The position numbers were made by a program, and so were the translations under genes. This document shows positions 1-6,031 of a stretch of DNA of 6,060 nucleotides, piece after piece. The notes under the pieces are model-generated. The model searched no databases. It had not been told where the DNA came from and saw nothing but the letters and a program-made list of their open reading frames with translations. Each line of letters opens with the position of its first letter. Positions within the stretch are counted from its first letter, which is position 1. Source of the DNA: Bacteroidales bacterium (GTDB taxonomy: Bacteria > Bacteroidota > Bacteroidia > Bacteroidales > Tenuifilaceae); NCBI GenBank assembly GCA_003531155.1, contig DQHR01000104.1, positions 1-6,060 on the forward strand. The letters are read 5' to 3'.

Positions 1-74
1 GCAGGTTCGGTTGTTTGAGCGTTCAGCATGCCGAAGAAGAAAATTGCTGAAATTGAAAGAATTAACTTTTTCAT
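1..74 (-). CDS. N-terminus of an exported protein (partial, runs off the left edge)
   Basis: Only the first 24 codons plus two bases are present. The reading is ATG at 74-72 followed by MKKLILSISAIFFFGMLN and then AQTTEP. This is a standard Sec signal peptide: Lys2-Lys3, a hydrophobic core over residues 4-17, and an Ala-Gln signal peptidase I junction at residues 19/20. Cleavage just before Gln is very common in Bacteroidota secreted and outer-membrane proteins. There is no Cys at the junction, so it is not a lipoprotein. No Shine-Dalgarno sequence precedes the ATG; the leader is A/T-rich, as is usual in this phylum. A -7 promoter box lies about 80 bases upstream, so the gene probably has its own promoter rather than depending on the acetyltransferase gene behind it. 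The function cannot be judged from this fragment. Confidence 0.8.
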   Translation of the reverse strand, partial: MKKLILSISAIFFFGMLNAQTTEP

Positions 75-154
75 AAATATAGAATTAAGTTCAAATTTAT
101 TAATATTGAAATAGTGAGATCTCTATTTATACGATTTATTAAAAATTTCGGGTT

Positions 155-162
155 CAAAGGTA
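155..162 (-). promoter_or_regulatory. Probable Bacteroidota-type promoter -7 box (TACCTTTG)
   Basis: Read on the minus strand, the sequence is TACCTTTG, a full match to the TAnnTTTG -7 consensus used by the primary sigma factor of Bacteroidota. It lies about 80 bases upstream of the exported-protein ATG at 74, in the 199-bp non-coding gap behind the acetyltransferase stop codon. I see no clear TTTG -33 element at about 19-23 bases further upstream, where the sequence is A/T-rich without a TTG. The call therefore rests on the -7 box and its position. A transcript starting here would have a leader of about 75 bases. Confidence 0.5.
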
Positions 163-273
163 TATGAAATACATTTAAATAAGTATAATTTTTAGCAATG
201 TTTTTGCCGTAAAGTTTATTACTGACATTAAATAATCAACGTTAATGCCATAAATAAGTTTAAGATATTGAAG

Positions 274-1053
274 TCAATAGTTCTTAATAAAAAGTTCGTC
301 ATAACTGCCAACGATTTCAAAACCTATATTCTGATAACATTTTATTGCTGCAATATTATCTGACTTTACATTTAGCCCAATATGTTTAATGGATTTCTGT
401 AAATCGTGGCATAATTTCGATGTGAGTTTCTGCCCAATTTTGTTTCCTCTATGTTTGGGTAGTGTTGCTATATTACCTAATGCAGCTACCTTATATTCTT
501 CAGAGTAAACGTGTATCCCCGCAATTCCAACCAATAGTTCGTCTAAGAAATACCCAAAATACTTGTTGGTATCGAGCATACGTTTATCAAACCAGTTGTC
601 AGGGTATGCTGCTGCATAGAAGGCTTCAATCATTTTAGTATCATCGGCATTTAGTCTTCGAATGGAATTGTCGTCAATTGTATTTGCAGTTTTTTTTAAT
701 TCCATTTTATAGTGTGGGCCATAGGACTCTATTATGCTATTTTCCTCAAAAACATCTATAAGATTTGGACTTAGATGAGCATAAAATTTTGCTGGGAGGT
801 AAGATTTTATTGATTGTAGTAGTTTTTTTGTAGGTTCATAGTTGCTATCGTAAATTGCCAATAAGGTAGGAGTTGCCATACCCACATAGAGCAATATTAT
901 CGATTTAATCTCGCCTTCCTCTTTAAGCGAATACCATACAGTTTTTGGCCAGAAAAAGTTGTCCAAATCACCAATAGAGTAAACTTGAAGGGCAGGAGAG
1001 CTCATCAAGTAATCGAGTATTTCACTTTTATTATGAAGGATTTGAATCTCCAT
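274..1053 (-). CDS. GNAT-family N-acetyltransferase
   Basis: This 259-residue protein probably transfers an acetyl group from acetyl-CoA to an amine; the substrate cannot be read from the sequence. The C-terminal half (about 130-259) is a GNAT domain. Motif A is ALGNIATLPKHRGNKIGQKL (191-210), the acetyl-CoA pyrophosphate loop. Motif B is NVKSDNIAAIKCYQNIGFEIVG (228-249, key residues Asn233, Tyr240, Gly244, Phe245). In motif A the middle glycine of the usual GxGxG-like loop is replaced (Gly203-Asn-Lys-Ile-Gly207), a tolerated but atypical variant. The N-terminal half (1-125), with a GDLDNFFWP segment at 28-36, looks like the degenerate first half found in two-lobed GNAT proteins of the FR47-like type. 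No signal peptide or membrane segment is seen, so it should be cytoplasmic. The ATG at 1053 has a short AAGG (1057-1060) only three bases ahead. It is transcribed divergently from the sigma cassette and appears monocistronic. Confidence 0.85.
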   Translation of the reverse strand: MEIQILHNKSEILDYLMSSPALQVYSIGDLDNFFWPKTVWYSLKEEGEIKSIILLYVGMATPTLLAIYDSNYEPTKKLLQSIKSYLPAKFYAHLSPNLIDVFEENSIIESYGPHYKMELKKTANTIDDNSIRRLNADDTKMIEAFYAAAYPDNWFDKRMLDTNKYFGYFLDELLVGIAGIHVYSEEYKVAALGNIATLPKHRGNKIGQKLTSKLCHDLQKSIKHIGLNVKSDNIAAIKCYQNIGFEIVGSYDELFIKNY

Positions 1054-1113
1054 ATACCTTAAATTTTTAGGATTGAAATTTAAAAAATATTATTTCACTC
1101 GCATCGTTTTTTA

Positions 1114-1121
1114 GAAAGATA
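1114..1121 (-). promoter_or_regulatory. Possible -7 box for the acetyltransferase gene (TATCTTTC)
   Basis: On the minus strand TATCTTTC matches five of the six fixed positions of the TAnnTTTG -7 consensus. It lies about 60 bases before the acetyltransferase ATG. A TTTG (minus strand, 1138-1135) is upstream, but only 13 bases away, shorter than the usual spacing of about 19. I could not find an equally good box on the plus strand for the lipoprotein-sigma operon in the same 98-bp gap. That operon may use a sigma-specific promoter, possibly its own ECF factor, which I cannot recognise by eye. Confidence 0.25.
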
Positions 1122-1151
1122 TCGTCTAGGCTAGCAAATAAAAATATCACT

Positions 1152-1919
1152 ATGAAAAAATTAGCACTATTATCGTTTACAGCATTTATTGCATTCGTTT
1201 TCTTTGCTGCTTGTCAGAAGGAGACTGAGGATATCACAAAAAACGAATCGATACTGAAATTTACTGGTGTAAAACCTAATATCGAAGATGTTAACGGAAC
1301 GCCTTTTACTATTGCAGGAGCAGGAATTTATTCAAATTCCCTTTATTTGTGCCTTAAATACATTGGAGGCAATTCAAAGCACGAGTTTATTGTTGCTTGG
1401 GATGGAATTGTACAGCAAACGGATTCTCTAAAATTTATTGATCTTAACGTTTATCATAAAAATGTTGAAGATGTTGGTACTGCCGAAGTTTATGATTCGC
1501 TTATGCTCAATTTAAAGAATTTGAATATTTCTGATGAGCTATTAAATGATAAGAATTTGTATTTCAACATTATCAATTCTAGTAACTTATCAAATGTGCT
1601 ATTTATTCAAGCTTATATTCCTGATGGAGGCGGAAATCCAACTAATCCTAATGAATTTGAGAACATCAACGTTGAGGTAGTTGAACAAAGTGAATGTAGT
1701 AATGGCATTTGGAGTAACCTTTGGTTGAAGGATTTGAGCAGAGACGTTTACTACTCACCCAAAGCGGTTGATAGTACCATTACTTACATGCCTGCATTAA
1801 ACGATAAACTGAAAATTTCATTTGAGCGAACTTGGTATTCAGATTCGACATACGTATGCCCTTCGTGGCAAAATAAGGTGGTTCAAGTTATCAATATTAA
1901 AACCCTTGAAAAACAATAA
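1152..1919 (+). CDS. Two-domain lipoprotein, probably surface-exposed, first gene of the sigma-factor operon
   Basis: This is a 255-residue protein of unknown function. Residues 1-21 form a lipoprotein signal: Lys2-Lys3, a hydrophobic core, and FAAC with the lipidated Cys at 21. The mature protein begins CQKETED. Its charged Lys/Glu/Asp stretch right after the Cys resembles the lipoprotein export signal that sends Bacteroidota lipoproteins to the cell surface. Two beta-rich segments follow. The first (about 45-157) includes GGNSKHEFIVAWDG (72-85) and resembles a segment I associate with other small Bacteroidota lipoproteins, though here without its usual Cys. The second (about 170-255) contains Cys182 and Cys236, which could form a disulfide, and a WSNLWLKD stretch. 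A Gly/Pro/Asn hinge (157-166) separates them. The sigma gene starts 22 bp downstream with no terminator between, so the genes are probably co-transcribed. A ligand-binding or sensory role is inference from this context only. The start codon has no Shine-Dalgarno sequence, only an A/T-rich leader. Confidence 0.8.
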   Translation: MKKLALLSFTAFIAFVFFAACQKETEDITKNESILKFTGVKPNIEDVNGTPFTIAGAGIYSNSLYLCLKYIGGNSKHEFIVAWDGIVQQTDSLKFIDLNVYHKNVEDVGTAEVYDSLMLNLKNLNISDELLNDKNLYFNIINSSNLSNVLFIQAYIPDGGGNPTNPNEFENINVEVVEQSECSNGIWSNLWLKDLSRDVYYSPKAVDSTITYMPALNDKLKISFERTWYSDSTYVCPSWQNKVVQVINIKTLEKQ

Positions 1920-1934
1920 TATTTAATAACTGAC

Positions 1935-1941
1935 AGAGGGG
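1935..1941 (+). promoter_or_regulatory. Purine-rich ribosome binding site next to the TTG start of the sigma gene
   Basis: AGAGGGG directly abuts the TTG at 1942. The GAGG core is only two bases from the start, closer than usual. A competing signal, AAAAAGG at 1974-1980, sits six bases before an in-frame ATG at 1987 (codon 16). Initiation could occur at either site, or at both. Confidence 0.4.
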
Positions 1942-2490
1942 TTGGACGAGGCAAAACAATTAGATATTTTATTAAAAAGGTGTTCCATGGGCGATAGAAA
2001 AGCTCAGGAACACCTTTACTACTCATACTATGGTTATACTATGAGTATAGCCCTTCGTTTCTCTAGTTCACGTGAAATGGCTGAGGAAATAGTGAATGAT
2101 TCGTTCCTAAAAGTTTTTTCAAAAATTGAAAATCACGATACTGATAAGAGCTTTAAGGCTTGGCTAAGAAGAATAGTTGTAAATACTGCAATTGATAATA
2201 ACCGAAAGAATTTGAGGAATTTCGACACCGTTGAGCTTATAGAAGAACGTCACGATAGCATTGATGATACAATTGATTTCCCTAAAGCAGAGGAGATAAT
2301 TGCCCTACTTCAGAATTTATCGCCTATGTATAGAATGGTTTTTAACCTCTATATCATGGAGGGTTATTCTCACGATGAAATCGCAAAAGAATTAAATATT
2401 AGCGTAAATACTTCTCGCTCGAACCTCAGCAGAGCAAAGGAGAGACTTATTGAGTTAGTTAATAAACATCGAGTGTATGCAAAATCTTGA
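1942..2490 (+). CDS. ECF-type RNA polymerase sigma factor
   Basis: This is a sigma-70 family extracytoplasmic-function regulator of 182 residues, a normal length for the group. It would direct RNA polymerase to a specific set of promoters once released from its anti-sigma partner. Region 2 covers about 24-92, with the core-binding helix EMAEEIVNDSFLKVF (45-59) and the -10-recognition segment FKAWLRRIVVNTAIDNNRKN (71-90). An acidic linker (95-115) leads to region 4 (about 117-174), whose helix-turn-helix is GYSHDEIAKELNISVNTSRS (141-160) followed by NLSRAKERL. The TTG start is preferred because residues 8-21 (the LLKRC and GDRKAQ stretch) match the conserved opening of family members. The ATG at 1987 (Met16) has a better-spaced ribosome site but would remove the first part of that helix. 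The 3' end overlaps the next gene by 14 bp, which indicates translational coupling to its probable anti-sigma factor. The lipoprotein gene ends 22 bp upstream. Confidence 0.93.
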   Translation: MDEAKQLDILLKRCSMGDRKAQEHLYYSYYGYTMSIALRFSSSREMAEEIVNDSFLKVFSKIENHDTDKSFKAWLRRIVVNTAIDNNRKNLRNFDTVELIEERHDSIDDTIDFPKAEEIIALLQNLSPMYRMVFNLYIMEGYSHDEIAKELNISVNTSRSNLSRAKERLIELVNKHRVYAKS

Positions 2491-3805
2491 CGAAAAGCTG
2501 ATATTCGACAAAGTTCGATCTACCCTCGAGGAGTACCAGCCAGAGTGTAGTTCTAGCGATTGGAGCAAAATGTCCGTACTACTCGATAAACATTCACCAG
2601 TAGTAAAATTATCGAGAAGAAACGATTTGTTTATTGGATTTATTGCTGGGGTTATTGTTACATTAAGCTTTACTGGCGTTCTTTATTTTTCTCAAGGAGA
2701 AAAAATGGACAATAGTCAACAAACATCAGCAAATAATGTTGCAATCAATAATATCAAAATAAATGAGCAACCTATTTTTTTTACTACAAAATCTAAAAAA
2801 CTAACTATAAAAAAAGAAAAAGCCCAATTTCTGGTTGCATCAGGCGTTGCTGATGTTTTAAATATTGATATTTCAAATCTTCCCGAAGAAAATGATAGAA
2901 GTATTAACTATGAAGACGATACTGAGAATTATAACTCCGATAAAACATTATCAAATCAAAATTTACAAGACAACCAACTTTATTTTAAAAAAATTATACC
3001 TAAAGTATTCGCCTTAAGAATTTACAAAAAGAATAAGCATGAAAAAATCGTAGGGCTTTCTTTGAAAGAAAGTCCTGTTGCCTTAAAGAGCGAGAAGAAA
3101 GTCAATAAGTCAAAGTTTATATCTATCAACTGGGATCTTTTTAAGGGTTCATTCAGTTTTCAGGACGATATGTACAAAAGATTTATTGGGCCCGACAGGG
3201 TTCGGTTAGGGTATATGCCTGAATTAACGCTTGGCAATTTTCAAGATAAAGCAGGAATTGGACAAGGAGTTGGAGTTGAACTTGAAGGGCCAGTTTCAAA
3301 GAGGGTTTTTGTTGGTGTTGGATTTAATCTAAGAAAGTATGATTGGAGTAAAGAGCAAAAATTTAAATCCCTTCAAATGAATGAATTTCCTGATACCTCA
3401 TTCCATTATGTAGTTGATTCAATTCATCAGTGGAAAGGACGTTGGAGATATTTTGAGATTCCATTGAGTCTCAAGTTGCAGTTTATGGGAATTGGAAAAT
3501 CTAAAATATTTTTAAATACTTACCTCGCAGCAGTGCTTATGCAGTCGGAGTATTACGAATACAGCAGGATAATAAAAACAGATAAGTTTACTCTTAAGGA
3601 TCAGCCGTCTCCATTTACTAATATAGACATATTTGGTAATGTTAGAATTGGATTAGAGTACCGATACTTTATAAACCGTAGATGGAATTTTTATTTTGAA
3701 CCATACTATAAATGGTACTTAAAAGGAATGGGCAATACAACTATTAAACCACGAGGATTTGGTATTAACGTTGGGTTAATATACCAGTTTAATCTGCACG
3801 AATGA
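2477..3805 (+). CDS. Membrane-bridging anti-sigma factor with C-terminal outer-membrane beta-barrel (Dma-like)
   Basis: This is a 442-residue probable partner of the upstream sigma factor. Residues 1-48 are soluble, with an F-x6-L-x2-YxP...W pattern (Phe10, Leu17, Tyr20, Pro22, Trp29) like the short anti-sigma-like N-termini of Bacteroidota proteins encoded next to ECF genes. Residues 51-71 are one hydrophobic helix. Arg47-Arg48 just before it place the N-terminus in the cytoplasm by the positive-inside rule. About 170 polar Asn/Lys/Ser/Glu/Gln-rich residues follow (72-240) with no recognisable fold. Residues 242-440 alternate hydrophobic and polar positions in roughly eight amphipathic strands. 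They include VGVELEGPVSKRVFVGVGFN (265-284), YFEIPLSLKLQF (325-336), NVRIGLEYRYF (388-398) and a last strand ending LIYQF. This is typical of PorT/OmpA-like eight-stranded barrels of the outer membrane. There is no cleavable signal peptide. The order matches the dual membrane-spanning anti-sigma (Dma) family reported in Bacteroides thetaiotaomicron. The 14-bp overlap with the sigma gene supports the pairing. Sigma binding itself is inferred. Confidence 0.82.
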   Translation: MQNLDEKLIFDKVRSTLEEYQPECSSSDWSKMSVLLDKHSPVVKLSRRNDLFIGFIAGVIVTLSFTGVLYFSQGEKMDNSQQTSANNVAINNIKINEQPIFFTTKSKKLTIKKEKAQFLVASGVADVLNIDISNLPEENDRSINYEDDTENYNSDKTLSNQNLQDNQLYFKKIIPKVFALRIYKKNKHEKIVGLSLKESPVALKSEKKVNKSKFISINWDLFKGSFSFQDDMYKRFIGPDRVRLGYMPELTLGNFQDKAGIGQGVGVELEGPVSKRVFVGVGFNLRKYDWSKEQKFKSLQMNEFPDTSFHYVVDSIHQWKGRWRYFEIPLSLKLQFMGIGKSKIFLNTYLAAVLMQSEYYEYSRIIKTDKFTLKDQPSPFTNIDIFGNVRIGLEYRYFINRRWNFYFEPYYKWYLKGMGNTTIKPRGFGINVGLIYQFNLHE

Positions 3806-3812
3806 TCCGTTT

Positions 3813-5204
3813 TTAATAAGATACCTTTCCTTTCACAACCATTTCAACAATTTCTCTTGAAATGCTATTCTCCACCTTTTTGGTTGCCTCTTTATAAGCT
3901 TCCAAACCTGCTTGTGCGTAATCGAAATGCGATCCTATGATGTTATCGATTTGTTTGATATAAAGTTCAGCACCTGATTTATCTTTTACCGAAATGGTTG
4001 CATTTAAGGCTGTTTGCTTATAGGTACCTGTTTCTCCTTTGTTTTTAGTAGTTGCTGTAACTGAAATTGAATAATCAGCGTCTGCTTCTTTATTGGTGAT
4101 AGAGTATCCACTTTCGATAATTTTTCGTTTTAAACCTTCGCTAACAGGGTTATTGTTAAGTTTTTTCTCGAGATTTGATTCATTAGAAATAATATAGAAA
4201 ACGGGTTTAATTACGATTATGCTAATGCTAGCTTCGGGTACCCTATATCTGTTAACTAATTTGCGAAGCAAGTAGTCTGTCGTTGCTTCATTGGCAATAC
4301 CCTCTATATTTAATGTTGCCGTGATTGTTTCGAGATTTTTATTAGAGCGGACTGCATCAATGCTAAATGAGGCAATACCATTGTTATCTGTTTGAACTTT
4401 ACTGTTTCTTAATGGTTTTTCTGTATACGAGGCAGATAGAGTAAATCCGCTTAACTGGGTGCCATTTACGTAAGTTACCTTAAAATCAAATGTTCCTGAA
4501 GGAGGTTGTTGTCCTTGTTTAACTTTTATTTGCTTGTTACCTGCATCAATTTTTATTGATGTTAAAATCTTGTTTATCTCCTTTGAGATTTCGCTTCCAA
4601 GAAATATCTCTTTCCCCTGATATTGAACCTGTAGAGGGTCTGTAAAATAGGGTTTTATAGGTTCAAGAGCCTTAATATAATTTATAAAAGCAAATCTTAT
4701 ATCACCCGTTTTTTCAGAGACATTAGCCTTATCGAACAGATCTAGCGCTTTGGTTATAGCTTTTGCGCGGCGCTCCTCTTTTATCTTTTGGTATGCAGTT
4801 TTTGAAAGTCGAAAGTAAACCCAATAATTACCCTGATCTTCATAGTTTCCTACAGTTTCGTAGCCTTCTAAATCCTGTTCTGCTTGTGCTTTTACTGTTT
4901 TAGTAAAGTCTTCACTGAAATTTTGATTATAGTCAAATGTGGATAGAATGGAATTTGATGAAATATTAACCGAAATATCACTAGCCATGTCAGCCAAAGC
5001 GTTTTGCTTTGCCGTTTGCATGGTTTGGTTCATATCCAAGGTTTTCTTAGCAGAACCTACGCCAACATAATATTCAGAAGAAACAGGTCTATTTTTCACC
5101 CATGATGGTGCTGGAGGATACGTTTTTTCAATTTTTTTTGTGGTGCCACAGCCCCCTGCGAGTAGAGCAAGGGTTACTATTAAGGCTAATATTCTTAGTT
5201 TCAT
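3813..5204 (-). CDS. LPP20-type lipoprotein, partner of the CsgG-like protein
   Basis: This is a 463-residue lipoprotein. The signal is Lys2/Arg4, a hydrophobic core, and LAGGC with the acylated Cys at 19. The mature start CGTTKKIEK lacks the acidic cluster of surface lipoproteins, so a periplasm-facing anchor is more likely. Residues about 32-146 resemble the LPP20 fold: PSWVKNRP, YYVGVGSA (45-52), a helix AKQNALADMASDISVNISS (65-83), then YWVYFRLSKTAYQKIKEER. Residues about 147-185 are helical (AKAITKALDLFDKA, then FAFINYIKALEPI). About 235-302 form an Ig-like or carboxypeptidase-regulatory-like beta domain with NSKVQTDNNGIASFSI. About 325-457 form an alpha/beta domain ending in a long helix, similar in pattern to the CsgG/TolB-N/FlgT-like folds. 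It starts 5 bp after the upstream CsgG-like gene with no separate ribosome site, so the two are co-translated or coupled. LPP20 and CsgG-type proteins often occur together in outer-membrane assembly systems (for example FlgO/FlgP/FlgT around Vibrio flagella). The specific task here is unknown. Confidence 0.8.
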   Translation of the reverse strand: MKLRILALIVTLALLAGGCGTTKKIEKTYPPAPSWVKNRPVSSEYYVGVGSAKKTLDMNQTMQTAKQNALADMASDISVNISSNSILSTFDYNQNFSEDFTKTVKAQAEQDLEGYETVGNYEDQGNYWVYFRLSKTAYQKIKEERRAKAITKALDLFDKANVSEKTGDIRFAFINYIKALEPIKPYFTDPLQVQYQGKEIFLGSEISKEINKILTSIKIDAGNKQIKVKQGQQPPSGTFDFKVTYVNGTQLSGFTLSASYTEKPLRNSKVQTDNNGIASFSIDAVRSNKNLETITATLNIEGIANEATTDYLLRKLVNRYRVPEASISIIVIKPVFYIISNESNLEKKLNNNPVSEGLKRKIIESGYSITNKEADADYSISVTATTKNKGETGTYKQTALNATISVKDKSGAELYIKQIDNIIGSHFDYAQAGLEAYKEATKKVENSISREIVEMVVKGKVSY

Positions 5205-5209
5205 GGTGG

Positions 5210-6031
5210 TTATTCTTCGGGGTTATAGGCGTTTATTTTGCGAGCAACGCGTGATGCTATACCATTGTAAACTTCGGTTTTAAGGGCATCAATGCTTTTA
5301 ATACTTCTGCTGGCTTTTATAAGATCTCGTAGATTGTCAATATCATTTGAATTATCGTTGATTTTGTCCTTCGGAGAATCTTTATCGAAATGTTCCCACC
5401 AGCCCGGAACAAGTTGATTTGCTTTACCATCAAAAGCAACGTAGTGAATATAATCGACAGCGTTAACATCCATTGCATCAGAAACCAATATCGCAGATGT
5501 TTCAGTTGAGGTCAACTGATATTGGAACGAGCTAGTGACATTATTTTCTTGTGTATATTCGGTGTAAGCAACCTTGCTGTATTTATACTTTTTTTTCGAT
5601 TCTCCTGTTGTTGGGTCTTTTACAATGTACTCCTCCTTAAGGTAGCCTCGTTTGTCCTGTTTTTTTAGTTTGCCCGCATCGATACTGAATTTCATTATAG
5701 CACCTGTAAAAAGAGCCTTCGCTGCTAATATCTTTCCAACTTGAATATCGGAACCTTGGTTAACGCCACGTTGTTGTTCCTCGATGAGTTGGTTTGTATT
5801 CTGTTTATCAATGATTTTTATGAATGGGTTATTTAAGCCGTTAACTGCAGATTTAACTTTACTTTCAACAATTGAATTTATGCCATCGATGCGAGTTTTG
5901 TTTTCGATGCTGCCTAATGTAATTGTTATCATTCCTTTGGCAAGTGCTTCGTCGCGAAGTTCTTTTGCATCCTTATAACTACCTTGAGTTTTAAGAATCT
6001 GATCGAAACTTGCGTATGATTTACGGTACAT
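5210..6031 (-). CDS. CsgG/HfaB-like protein, 5' end missing
   Basis: The visible 273 codons resemble the CsgG family of outer-membrane and periplasmic assembly proteins. Core features are a first strand MITITLGSIENKTRID (34-49), then FIKIIDKQNTNQLIEEQQRG (70-89), which fits the CsgG 'vvER..l..ll.EQ' signature, and VGKILAAKALFTGAIMKFS (98-116). A strand SSFQYQLTSTETSAILVSDA (167-186) and a C-terminal helix (about 247-268) follow. A charged insert at 120-165 is rich in Lys/Tyr/Glu. The first 30 residues (YRKSYASFDQILKTQGSYKDAKEL) read like the end of a TPR-style helical repeat, not like a protein start. There is no signal peptide or lipobox, although its operon partner is exported. The ATG at 6031 lies in the spacer of a perfect inverted repeat reaching the window edge, and the sequence beyond it is probably artefactual. 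The true gene should therefore be longer, starting beyond position 6060. The gene ends 5 bp before the LPP20 lipoprotein gene. Confidence 0.75.
   Translation of the reverse strand: MYRKSYASFDQILKTQGSYKDAKELRDEALAKGMITITLGSIENKTRIDGINSIVESKVKSAVNGLNNPFIKIIDKQNTNQLIEEQQRGVNQGSDIQVGKILAAKALFTGAIMKFSIDAGKLKKQDKRGYLKEEYIVKDPTTGESKKKYKYSKVAYTEYTQENNVTSSFQYQLTSTETSAILVSDAMDVNAVDYIHYVAFDGKANQLVPGWWEHFDKDSPKDKINDNSNDIDNLRDLIKASRSIKSIDALKTEVYNGIASRVARKINAYNPEE

Noticed and set aside
116..123. GAGATCTC palindrome in the leader of the left-edge gene, as an operator
   Set aside because: It is a single 8-bp palindrome that does not extend and has no second copy. Chance is a sufficient explanation.
224..249. 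Imperfect stem (GGCATTAA / TTAATGTC on the minus strand) behind the acetyltransferase stop, as a terminator
   Set aside because: Only eight A/T-rich pairs including one G-T, a 10-base loop and no T-run. It is too weak to call a terminator.
1054..1151. Plus-strand primary promoter for the lipoprotein-sigma operon
   Set aside because: I found no TAnnTTTG box with a suitable TTG upstream. Any promoter here may be of an ECF type that cannot be recognised by eye.
5784..5978. 64-codon plus-strand open frame
   Set aside because: It lies entirely within, and antisense to, the CsgG-like gene. It has no ribosome site, and its hydrophobic composition is what the complement of such coding sequence gives.
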